19,120 bases of DNA from CAZXNF01 sp050741255. Its GTDB lineage: Bacteria; Pseudomonadota; Gammaproteobacteria; Burkholderiales; SG8-41. The DNA lies in assembly GCA_050741255.1 (NCBI GenBank), contig JBOIEQ010000080.1, positions 1 to 19,120 on the forward strand, written 5' to 3'. Shown here piece by piece: positions 7,771-14,470 of this stretch; the first letter of the stretch is position 1, and each line of letters starts with the position of its first letter. Under the pieces are notes generated by a model. It did not search any database. It had not been told where the DNA came from and was given only the letters and a program-made list of their open reading frames with translations. Made by a program: the position numbers and the translations under genes.

Positions 7771-9312
7771 TCACCAGTAATACTGCACGGAATACCGCAC
7801 CACCGCCTCGGCCCCCGCGGCGATCTGCACCGGGAACACGATCGTGCGCGAGTCCTCCTTGCGGAAATCGTGGGTCTTTGCGGTAATCCGCCAGTTGGTC
7901 CAGCGGTACAGGTTCTCCTTCACCAGCACGGTGACCGCTTCCTTCTTCCGGTTGCGCAGGCGCACTTCGATTTCCTCCGTCATGAGCTGGCGCGCGCCGT
8001 CCGCCTTGAAATCGAGCTGCTTGCGCTCGCCGACGATGTCGAAGGCGGAACCGAGCTTCACGCGCACGTCCTCGTTGCGCGGCGTGTGGTCGATGGTGTC
8101 CTCGCCGATGAACTCCAGCGTGCCGTCGGCGTCGTCCCGCTTGGCCACCCTCACGCGGCCGGAGGGCAGCGGGATGCCGAGGTTCTGTTCCTTGCCGTTC
8201 CTGAAGCCCAGATAGACGTCCACCTTCTTGTTGGTCGCCGTGCCGTAGTTGCGGTCGGTCATCGGGCTGGGGAAAAAACCGAAGCTGCCTGGCGGCAGAC
8301 CGTAATAGACCAGCGTCTTCTCGCAGGGCACCGTGCGCGCGACCGGGAACAACTCGATCTGCTTGGTCGAGTTGTCGGGGAGGGTGGTGGGGCGGCCGAG
8401 GGTGTAGAGGTGGTATTCGAAGAAGTCCTTTTCCTGAAAACCCGCGGCCTTGTTCTGCATGGCCTCCGCGGCCGCCGGATACGCCGCGTCCCGCCGCGAG
8501 CGCCCGACGGGCGCCACGCGCTGCACGTCGCCGGCGACGAGTTTCAGCTTCGCTTCCGGATAGGACGCGCCGCTCTGGTTCAGGATGCTGACCCACGCGC
8601 CGACATCGAGCTTGCACTGGTTTGCAGTCTTGCCTTCGCTGTAGGTCAGGTTGTAGTCCGCCCACCAGGTCAGGCCGCTGGTCTGGTAGGACACGCGCGT
8701 GCGGTGCGTGCCGGCGCGGGCGGCGTTGATGTCCCACACCAGCGTCGGTTTGGTGATCAGGCCGCCCGGCAGGTCGGGGAGGCGCACGCCGCTGTTGTGG
8801 GGGAGCAGTTGCAGCGAGCCGTCGTCCCGCTTCAGCACCATGCCGCCGGCCATGGAGAGCAGGGTCCCGTTGAACGTTTCGGTCTGGTTGCCGCGCACCT
8901 GGTCCACGGTCACTTTCCGGTCGATGTAGCGCTCCAGCAGCTTCTGCTGGCTGACGAGGTCGAACTGGAAGTTCTGCTCGATCACGCCGGTACCGGCCGC
9001 GTCGGTCAGGGACTCGAACTGGACGGTGGTGGGATCGATGAACGCGGCGACATCGGTGTAGCGCACGGTGTTGCGGCCGCGCGCGAGCGCGAGTTCGCGT
9101 TCGGTGCGCACGACGCCGTAGCCGGGCACGGCGCCGCCACGATTGCCGTTGCGGTACAGTTCGGGCGGGATGGCGCCGGGCGCGGCCGTGCTGTAGATCG
9201 TGAGCGCCGAGTTCGTGCCGGCGGCAGGCGACACGCCCTGGCTGTTGGCGGCCGGGGCGATGGCGGCGGCGACCGCGAGCGTGAGGATGGTCAGGCGCGA
9301 GGGGGGCTGCAT
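7771..9312 (-). CDS. Secreted DUF4139-domain protein
   Basis: This is 513 aa from ATG 9312, which has CAGGAGA about 6 nt upstream. A longer reading from 9453 would add a Pro-Arg repeat encoded by a G-rich tract and is rejected. A signal peptide (about 1-24, cleavage near ANS/Q) directs export. The mature protein begins with a strand pattern typical of this family (VVRTERELALARGRNTVRYTDV... IDPTTVQF) and has a DUF4139 domain in its second half (TSGLTWWADYNLTYSEGK onward to WYYW-like end strands). It is built of beta-sandwich repeats. DUF4139 proteins are periplasmic or outer-membrane associated with no assigned reaction. It heads the minus-strand envelope run with LemA and GIDE, and is divergent from sat across 224 nt. 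Confidence 0.85.
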   Translation of the reverse strand: MQPPSRLTILTLAVAAAIAPAANSQGVSPAAGTNSALTIYSTAAPGAIPPELYRNGNRGGAVPGYGVVRTERELALARGRNTVRYTDVAAFIDPTTVQFESLTDAAGTGVIEQNFQFDLVSQQKLLERYIDRKVTVDQVRGNQTETFNGTLLSMAGGMVLKRDDGSLQLLPHNSGVRLPDLPGGLITKPTLVWDINAARAGTHRTRVSYQTSGLTWWADYNLTYSEGKTANQCKLDVGAWVSILNQSGASYPEAKLKLVAGDVQRVAPVGRSRRDAAYPAAAEAMQNKAAGFQEKDFFEYHLYTLGRPTTLPDNSTKQIELFPVARTVPCEKTLVYYGLPPGSFGFFPSPMTDRNYGTATNKKVDVYLGFRNGKEQNLGIPLPSGRVRVAKRDDADGTLEFIGEDTIDHTPRNEDVRVKLGSAFDIVGERKQLDFKADGARQLMTEEIEVRLRNRKKEAVTVLVKENLYRWTNWRITAKTHDFRKEDSRTIVFPVQIAAGAEAVVRYSVQYYW

Positions 9313-9385
9313 GGCTGTCTCCTGTGAGGGGCGGTCGATCCGCCTTCCCCGCGTTAAACGGCCCGCCGGCCCGGAAGGGGTTAAT

Positions 9386-9417
9386 GGGCGGGGGCGGGGA
9401 CGGGGACGGGGCCGGGG
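9386..9417 (+). other. G-run tract with quadruplex potential
   Basis: Six runs of three to five G are spaced by one or two bases: 9386-9388, 9390-9394, 9396-9399, 9402-9405, 9408-9411 and 9414-9417. Four consecutive G4 runs with short loops meet the usual criterion for a G-quadruplex on the plus strand. The tract lies in the divergent spacer, about 75-105 nt upstream of the DUF4139 ATG and about 120 nt upstream of sat. A regulatory or structural role is inference. Confidence 0.55.
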
Positions 9418-9474
9418 CTTATGCGGGGATAAGTTGTTTTGACGCCCGCGCACGACCGGGTGCCTTACGATAAG
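9418..9474. promoter_or_regulatory. Two CTTA...TAAG inverted repeats upstream of sat
   Basis: CTTAT (9418-9422) and ATAAG (9429-9433) form one inverted repeat. CTTA-CGA-TAAG (9464-9474) forms a second. Their centres are about 43-44 bp apart, close to four helical turns, so both could face the same side of DNA for one regulator. A TTGACG (9439-9444) lies between them and TACGAT (9466-9471) overlaps the second repeat. The 21-bp spacing between these hexamers is too long for a standard sigma-70 promoter, so the exact promoter is unsettled. Confidence 0.4.
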
Positions 9475-9536
9475 GTCCGCTCGGATCGGGCGATGGGCAA
9501 CGGTCGCGTGGCCCGCAGAAACAGGAGGAGATTCAT

Positions 9537-10715
9537 TTGAAAGGACTGGTCAAGCCCCACGGCGGCGGGGAATTGCGGCCGCTTCTGCTCACGGGCAAGG
9601 AACTCGCCGCGGAGCGGGAGCGCGCGCGCACGCTGCCGCAACTGCCCGTTTCGTCGCGCGAACGCGGCGACCTGATCATGCTGGGAATCGGCGGGTTCAC
9701 GCCGCTCGAGGGGTTCATGACGCACGCGGACTGGCGGGGCGTGTGCGACGGCTACCGCACGGCCGACGGCCTGTTCTGGCCCATTCCGATCACACTGTCC
9801 GCCGAGGCCGGGCGCGCCGATGCGGTGGCGGTCGGCGGCGAAGCGGCGCTCGTCGATGCGGACGGCGGGGAAGTCCTCGCGGTGATGCGGGTCACCGAAA
9901 AATACCGGATCGACAAGGCGCATGAATGCGCATCCGTCTTCAAGACCAACGATGTCGCCCACCCCGGCGTGAAGATGGTCATGGCGCAGGGCGAGATCAA
10001 CCTGGCCGGCCCGGTAAAAGTGCTGTCCGACGGCGGCTTCAAGGCCAAGTACGGAGCGTTGTACATGACGCCCGCCGAGACGCGTGCCGAGTTCGAGCGG
10101 CTGGGCTGGTCAAAAGTCGCGGCGTTCCAGACGCGCAATCCGATGCACCGCTCACACGAGTATCTCGCCAAGGTTGCGATCGAAACCTGCGACGGCGTGC
10201 TGGTGCATTCACTGCTCGGGGCGGTGAAGCCCGGCGACATTCCCGCCGAGGTGCGCACGCGGACCATCGCGGTCCTGATCGAGCGTTACTTCGTGGCGGG
10301 AACCGTGGTGCAGGCCGGCTATCCGCTCGACATGCGCTATGCCGGGCCGCGGGAAGCGCTGCTGCACGCGCTGTTCCGGCAGAACTACGGCTGCTCGCAC
10401 CTCATCGTCGGCCGCGACCATGCCGGCGTCGGCAGCTACTACGGGCCGTTCGACGCGCATCGCATCTTCGACGAAATTCCGCCTGGCGCGCTGGAAACGC
10501 AGGCCCTGAAGCTGGGATTGACGTTCTGGTGTTACCGCTGCGGCGGCATGGCCTCGGGGCGGACCTGCCCGCATGGCGAGTCGGACCAACTGCAGGTGTC
10601 CGGCACGCAACTGCGCAAGTGGCTGGGCGAGGGCGCCGCGGTGCCGCCCGAGTTCAGCCGCGCCGAGGTGCTCGAGGTGCTGCGCGAGTATTACGCCGGG
10701 CTGGACGCGAAATAA
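9537..10715 (+). CDS. sat: Dissimilatory-type sulfate adenylyltransferase (ATP sulfurylase)
   Basis: This 392-aa enzyme interconverts APS plus pyrophosphate with sulfate plus ATP. In a sulfur oxidiser it runs toward ATP and sulfate. Seen directly are the nucleotide motif QTRNPMHRSH (198-207), GRDHAGVGSYYG (302-313), SGTQLRKWL (365-373), and C342-x2-C345-x8-C354 followed by His, the zinc-binding pattern of bacterial monofunctional Sat. There is no fused APS kinase, and the length is normal. The start is TTG at 9537, set by AGGAGG about 8 nt before it; no ATG is placed to replace it. It is a single-gene unit convergent with the apr operon and shares a terminator with it. The placement beside aprMBA supports a dissimilatory role. 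Confidence 0.96.
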   Translation: MKGLVKPHGGGELRPLLLTGKELAAERERARTLPQLPVSSRERGDLIMLGIGGFTPLEGFMTHADWRGVCDGYRTADGLFWPIPITLSAEAGRADAVAVGGEAALVDADGGEVLAVMRVTEKYRIDKAHECASVFKTNDVAHPGVKMVMAQGEINLAGPVKVLSDGGFKAKYGALYMTPAETRAEFERLGWSKVAAFQTRNPMHRSHEYLAKVAIETCDGVLVHSLLGAVKPGDIPAEVRTRTIAVLIERYFVAGTVVQAGYPLDMRYAGPREALLHALFRQNYGCSHLIVGRDHAGVGSYYGPFDAHRIFDEIPPGALETQALKLGLTFWCYRCGGMASGRTCPHGESDQLQVSGTQLRKWLGEGAAVPPEFSRAEVLEVLREYYAGLDAK

Positions 10716-10735
10716 GGCAGCGCGGTCCAGAGACG

Positions 10736-10762
10736 AAAAAGCCGGCCCAAGGCCGGCTTTTT
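10736..10762. terminator. Bidirectional intrinsic terminator between sat and the apr operon
   Basis: A perfect inverted repeat, AAAAAGCCGGCC-CAA-GGCCGGCTTTTT, has a 7-bp GC stem extended by five A:T pairs. It gives a U-run on both strands. It lies 20 nt after the sat stop and 64 nt after the stop of the 52-aa gene reading from the other side, so it can end both transcripts. Confidence 0.92.
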
Positions 10763-10826
10763 CATTCCTGCGGTGCCGCCGATCGGGCCGCCCGCACCGA
10801 ACCGATGGCGAGCGAACCCATGTCGA

Positions 10827-10985
10827 CTACGGCTTCTTCGGCGTCTTGTATTCGACTTCCTTCTGTAACGGTTTCCAGACCGTTTCGTAACCAACAAATC
10901 CCTTTTCGTTGGGCGCCATCTGACGCGTCGTATAAAAACGCGTGAGGCCGTCAGGAACCTTGGTGATGGGTTTTTGTTCGCTCAT
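10827..10985 (-). CDS. 52-aa protein at the end of the apr cluster
   Basis: A small frame starts MSEQKPITKVPDG and ends VEYKTPKKP. It is highly charged, rich in Lys, Thr and Pro, with aromatic residues in RFYTTRQMAP and YETVWKPL, and has no signal peptide or membrane segment. AGAGGTG lies 4-5 nt before the ATG, which strongly supports translation. I do not recognise the family. It is the last gene before the terminator at 10736-10762, 98 nt after the SlyD-like gene, with a palindrome in that gap. Its base composition looks less GC-rich than the flanks. It may be a small partner or stability factor of the sulfur enzymes, or a ribosome- or stress-related peptide; nothing in the sequence decides this. 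Confidence 0.7.
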   Translation of the reverse strand: MSEQKPITKVPDGLTRFYTTRQMAPNEKGFVGYETVWKPLQKEVEYKTPKKP

Positions 10986-11019
10986 AAGTCACCTCTTGCG
11001 TGAAATCGCGTGATGTCTG

Positions 11020-11035
11020 GATTGCAGATGCAATC
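11020..11035. repeat. Palindrome upstream of the 52-aa gene
   Basis: GATTGCA-GA-TGCAATC is a perfect 7-bp inverted repeat with a 2-nt centre, in the 98-nt gap before the 52-aa gene. It could be an operator for a dimeric regulator or a small hairpin in the apr transcript. Its presence suggests the 52-aa gene may be separately controlled. Confidence 0.45.
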
Positions 11036-11083
11036 AACCAGGGCCAGAACCGAAATTTGTCCGGGGACATTCTACACCGCCGC

Positions 11084-11623
11084 TCAAACAGGTCTCAGGC
11101 GTGACGGGTTGATAGCCGCGCCCGCAATGATCGCCCCGCCCGCACTTGTCTCTTCATCCGTTGCGTCGCGCACGGTCAGTATCTCGAGCACAAAGACGAC
11201 TTCTCTGCCGCACAGCGGATTGTTGCCATCGATCGTCAGTGTCTTGTCGTCCATCCGCGTCACCAGAAAGCTGCGGGTCTTGCCCTTGTCGTTTTCCATG
11301 AGGATGGAGGTGCCGAGTTGCCGATACTCCTCGGGAATGTTCTCGAGGTGATCGGTAACCACCAGCGACTCGTCCCTGGGGCCGAAGATCTGATTGCCAT
11401 CGATGGGCACTTCGATCACGTCGCCAGCGGACTTGCCCTCCAGTTCGTGATGCACGGAAGGGGCGAGAATTTCATTGTGTCCGTGAACATAACCCAACGG
11501 GAACTCGACCCTGGTGAGGACCTGCCCCGACTTCCTGTCGGTCACCTGGTAGGTCAGTTCGACAAACTTGCCTTCCTGGATGACTTCGCGGATGGCTTCG
11601 CTCACGTCAATTCTCAACGACAT
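11084..11623 (-). CDS. SlyD-like FKBP-type peptidyl-prolyl isomerase/chaperone
   Basis: This 179-aa protein starts at ATG 11623 (a TTG two codons earlier overlaps the preceding stop and is possible). It aligns by eye with SlyD throughout: VELTYQVTD, then the FKBP segment FPLGYVHGHNEIL, LEGKSAGD, an insert-in-flap region (about 95-145), and the closing strand DGNNPLCGREVVFVLEI followed by VRDATDEE. Differences from E. coli SlyD are an N-terminal helix of about 15 residues, IFGPRDESLV where SlyD has AYGQYDENLV (the active-site Tyr is Phe), and a hydrophobic tail instead of the His-rich metal-binding tail. Chaperone activity is therefore more likely than fast isomerase activity. The gene is 2 nt after the 135-aa gene, downstream of aprA, which fits a role in folding AprBA or partner proteins. 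Confidence 0.85.
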   Translation of the reverse strand: MSLRIDVSEAIREVIQEGKFVELTYQVTDRKSGQVLTRVEFPLGYVHGHNEILAPSVHHELEGKSAGDVIEVPIDGNQIFGPRDESLVVTDHLENIPEEYRQLGTSILMENDKGKTRSFLVTRMDDKTLTIDGNNPLCGREVVFVLEILTVRDATDEETSAGGAIIAGAAINPSRLRPV

Positions 11624-11625
11624 GC

Positions 11626-12033
11626 TCAAAAGATGGAGGCACCAAAAATCCTGACTTTTCCCTCTTCATAGCCGAGGACCAGCCGGCCAAGCCATTCGCC
11701 CTGCTTTTTGGTGCTCCGCTGCCGGTAAAGAACCGTCACATGTTCACCCCGGCGGATGATGCCGAGCGGGTCGACCTCTTCGGTCAGGCTTCTCGCCAGT
11801 TCACTGTTCGCGAACTGGTGGCCCGCCACGACTTCAGTCATGGCAAGCGCCAGGGAACTGGAGAAGTTCTTTACGAAATCGCCGTATTGGCCTTCGTTCG
11901 AGTGTTTGACGAGGTCGCGCCACAGGGGATCGGCAATGGCCCGAATCTCTTCATCGGTGTTTTCAATGATGTTCACGCGCGGCTCTTTGAGACCGGAAGA
12001 GACCAGCTTCACGGGGATCACGGCAGTCGACAT
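11626..12033 (-). CDS. 135-aa protein of unknown function downstream of aprA
   Basis: This cytoplasmic protein has no signal or membrane segment. It opens with strands (STAVIPVKLVSSG), then a helical region starting ENTDEEIRAIADPLWRDLV and GQYGDFVKNFSSSLA, and ends in strands (HVTVLYRQRS, GRLVLGYEEGKVRIFGASIF). Helices followed by a curved sheet recall NTF2-like domains, but I cannot confirm that. There are no cysteines. AGAGGAA precedes ATG 12033. It lies 67 nt after aprA and 2 nt before the SlyD-like gene (start at ATG 11623), so it is probably expressed with both. The pairing with a chaperone and position behind aprA point to an accessory role in sulfite oxidation, which is inference. Confidence 0.75.
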   Translation of the reverse strand: MSTAVIPVKLVSSGLKEPRVNIIENTDEEIRAIADPLWRDLVKHSNEGQYGDFVKNFSSSLALAMTEVVAGHQFANSELARSLTEEVDPLGIIRRGEHVTVLYRQRSTKKQGEWLGRLVLGYEEGKVRIFGASIF

Positions 12034-12100
12034 TCGGTTCCTCTTGCGCCAGGGAAATGTTCAACGCAGGGTCAACGCGAACCTCTGCCCGGGGCCATGG

Positions 12101-13969
12101 CTACTCGTCGTCCCCAACCAGGTGATAGCAAGGCGCCTTCTCCATGGTGTATTCGCCGGTCTCGGGGTCGCGACGCGAAACCGTCAGCACATGCCAGTTT
12201 TTGTCGTCCACCTTCATGGCGTCGCCCCGGTAGTAGTAACCCGGCCAACGGGTTTCCTTGCGGAACAGCGTGTGCTGCGTGACGCACTCCGCGGCGCGAT
12301 GACGATGCTTCAATTCCCACGCGCGCAGCAACTCGTGTATGTCCGCAGCGGCCAGTTTCTCGAGATCTTCCTCCATGATCTCGAGCTTCTTGAGACCGAT
12401 ATTCAGGAGCTTCTCGTTGGTCATGTAGTTGACGGTCACGCCACCGCAATACTCGTCCATCAGTTTCTGCAGGCGGTCCAGACCCTGCCTGGGATTGATG
12501 TAGTGCGGGTTGACATCGCCTGCCACGATCGCATTGCGGTACATCTTGTAATGCTCCATGGGCTTGTAGATCTCTTGCTTGCGGCGGTTGACCTGCGCAT
12601 CGGATACGACAATGCCCTCGCCCTTGCCGTCGTCGATGTATTTGCAGGCGGCCTTTGCGGCGAGACGGCCTTCGGTGAACGAGCCGGATGAGAAGGCGTG
12701 CGGCGTGCCGCCGACCGCGTCACCGGCGCCGAACAGGCCTTCGATCGTCGTCATGCGGTTGTAGCCCCAGAAATACTCGGGAGGGGATACGTCCTCGGGG
12801 CCCGAGCACCACGCGCCCGAGCCGGTCGCGTGGGAACCCATGACGTAGGGCTCGGACGTGGTCAACTCGGGATTCTCGTACTTGGGATCCACATCGGTGG
12901 AGGCCCACAGGACCGCCTGGCCGATGGTCATGCCGAGGAAGTTTTCCCAACCGACCTCTTCCAGATGGGGATCCTGAAAGGCCTTCATGGTCACCATATG
13001 AATGGGGCCGCGGCCAGCATTGACCTCGCTGATGATGCAATGGTTACGCAGGCAGGTCGGGATCGGCCGATGCGTCAGGTGCGACACTTCGGGATCGAGA
13101 TATTCCTTGCCGACCATTTCCTGCAGTGCGGGGAACCACTTGGATTCGTACTCCTCGCCCAGGCAATTTTGCGTGTAGGTCTTCAGGTGCAGGAAGTAGG
13201 CGCCGACCGGGCCATAACCGTCCTTGAACCGCGCCAGCACGATGCGATTTTCCATCTGCGTCATCTTGGCGCCGGCGTCGATCATGAGCCCATAGGCGGA
13301 CGCGGACGACCAGGGCGCATACCAGGTGCGGCCGGAACCTTCGCCCACGGAACGCGGCTTGAAGATGTTGGAGGCGCCGCCCGCGCTGCAGATCACGGCC
13401 TTGGACTTGAACACGTGGTAATTGCCCGTGCGGACGTTGAAGCCAACGGCACCGGCAATCCGGTTCTCCTTGCTGTCGTCCATCAGCAGGTGGGTGACGC
13501 AGATGCGGTTGAAGATTTTGTCCGCCGACTTCTTGGCGGCCTCGGCCACGATGGGCTTGTAGGACTCGCCGTGGATCATGATCTGCCATCGCCCTTCACG
13601 CAGATAGCGCCCGGTTTTCGGGTCCTTCATGATGGGCAGGCCCCACTCCTCGAACTGATGCACCGTGGAGTCGACGTGACGGGCCATATCGAACAACAGG
13701 TCTTCCCGCACCATCCCCATCAGGTCGATGCGGGCGTAGCGGACATGGTCCTCCGGCTTGTTTTCGCCCCAGCGGGTGCCCATGTAACAATTGATCGCGT
13801 ACAGGCCCTGGGCGACCGCACCGGAGCGGTCGATATTGGCCTTCTCGGCAATGACGATCTTCTTGTCCTGCCCCCAGAATCTGGCCTCCCATGCGGCACC
13901 CGTGCCGCCAAGGCCTGCACCGACGACCAGAATGTCGATGCCGTCTTCGACGATCGTTTCGTAAGCCAT
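12101..13969 (-). CDS. aprA: Adenylylsulfate (APS) reductase alpha subunit
   Basis: This 622-aa flavoprotein subunit of dissimilatory APS reductase, in the reverse direction, joins sulfite and AMP to give APS and passes two electrons to AprB. The FAD-binding fold opens with ILVVGAGLGGTGAAWEAR (GAGLGGTG at 17-24). Further FAD and substrate-pocket segments are present: DRSGAVAQGLYAINCY, ICSAGGASNIFKPRS, a GSHATGSGAWCSGPEDV segment, and LFGAGDAVGGTPHAFSSGSFTEGR. The C-terminal part (about 540-622) has the WPGYYYRGDAMKVD region usual for AprA. The length is normal and no break is visible. The ATG overlaps the aprB stop by one base (TAATG), so the subunits are translationally coupled. It acts in the cytoplasm, docked to the membrane through AprM. 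Confidence 0.97.
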   Translation of the reverse strand: MAYETIVEDGIDILVVGAGLGGTGAAWEARFWGQDKKIVIAEKANIDRSGAVAQGLYAINCYMGTRWGENKPEDHVRYARIDLMGMVREDLLFDMARHVDSTVHQFEEWGLPIMKDPKTGRYLREGRWQIMIHGESYKPIVAEAAKKSADKIFNRICVTHLLMDDSKENRIAGAVGFNVRTGNYHVFKSKAVICSAGGASNIFKPRSVGEGSGRTWYAPWSSASAYGLMIDAGAKMTQMENRIVLARFKDGYGPVGAYFLHLKTYTQNCLGEEYESKWFPALQEMVGKEYLDPEVSHLTHRPIPTCLRNHCIISEVNAGRGPIHMVTMKAFQDPHLEEVGWENFLGMTIGQAVLWASTDVDPKYENPELTTSEPYVMGSHATGSGAWCSGPEDVSPPEYFWGYNRMTTIEGLFGAGDAVGGTPHAFSSGSFTEGRLAAKAACKYIDDGKGEGIVVSDAQVNRRKQEIYKPMEHYKMYRNAIVAGDVNPHYINPRQGLDRLQKLMDEYCGGVTVNYMTNEKLLNIGLKKLEIMEEDLEKLAAADIHELLRAWELKHRHRAAECVTQHTLFRKETRWPGYYYRGDAMKVDDKNWHVLTVSRRDPETGEYTMEKAPCYHLVGDDE

Positions 13970-14448
13970 TAGTAGTAGACACCCTGTTTCATCTTGAGAC
14001 CGGCGGCCTGGAGCGTATGCAAACCGCCGTCATCCAGGCGGATAAATTTCGGCTCGCTATACAACAGCTCGCTGTCGCGCATTTCCTGGCTGGGCCCGGG
14101 GACCTCCGCGAGCTTGGGGATCGCCGTCCCCCACGGCTTCGTTGTAATGGGTGACAGGAAGTTCTTTTCCGTACCGTTCCGGAACTTGATCTTCCAGGCA
14201 ATCGTGCCTTTCTTTTCGTCGCGCTGGACGCGAACGCTGTGGCCCAGCGGGGCAAAGTCGGCATAGCCGCGCACATCGATCGCATTCTGCGGGCAGGCCT
14301 TCACGCAGGAGTAGCACTCCCAGCACATGTTCGGCTCGATGTTGTAGGCACGCCGATAGGTCTTGTCGATGTGCATGATGTCCGAGGGGCAGATGTCGAC
14401 GCAATGTCCGCATCCGTCGCACCTCGTCATGTAGACGAAGGTAGGCAT
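13969..14448 (-). CDS. aprB: Adenylylsulfate (APS) reductase beta subunit
   Basis: This 159-aa iron-sulfur subunit has two ferredoxin-type [4Fe-4S] motifs, C10-x2-C13-x2-C16-x3-C20 and C42-x2-C45-x2-C48-x3-C52, with the CP residues after the fourth cysteine of each. The C-terminal part (about 60-159) has the strand-rich region and extended tail that wraps AprA in known structures. It carries electrons between the AprA flavin and the membrane partner. GGGAG about 8 nt before ATG 14448 supports the start. It follows aprM by 22 nt and overlaps aprA by 1 nt. Confidence 0.97.
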   Translation of the reverse strand: MPTFVYMTRCDGCGHCVDICPSDIMHIDKTYRRAYNIEPNMCWECYSCVKACPQNAIDVRGYADFAPLGHSVRVQRDEKKGTIAWKIKFRNGTEKNFLSPITTKPWGTAIPKLAEVPGPSQEMRDSELLYSEPKFIRLDDGGLHTLQAAGLKMKQGVYY

Positions 14449-14470
14449 AGGCTGTCTCCCTGATCGGTTT

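Noticed and set aside
6150..7886. Very long plus-strand open frame opposite the GIDE, LemA and hydrolase genes
   Set aside because: It is antisense to three genes with clear family motifs, has no recognisable domain, and its Arg/Ala/Val/Asp-rich composition is what GC-rich third positions produce on the opposite strand.
7870..9327. Long plus-strand open frame opposite the DUF4139 gene
   Set aside because: It is the mirror frame of a well-supported secreted protein with a ribosome site and signal peptide; no motif of its own.
9313..9453. N-terminal extension of the DUF4139 protein with Pro-Arg repeats
   Set aside because: It is encoded by the G-rich tract, hides the signal peptide, and ATG 9312 has a good ribosome site.
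12698..13972. Long plus-strand open frame opposite aprA
   Set aside because: AprA is unmistakable; the antisense frame shows no family and lacks a ribosome site.
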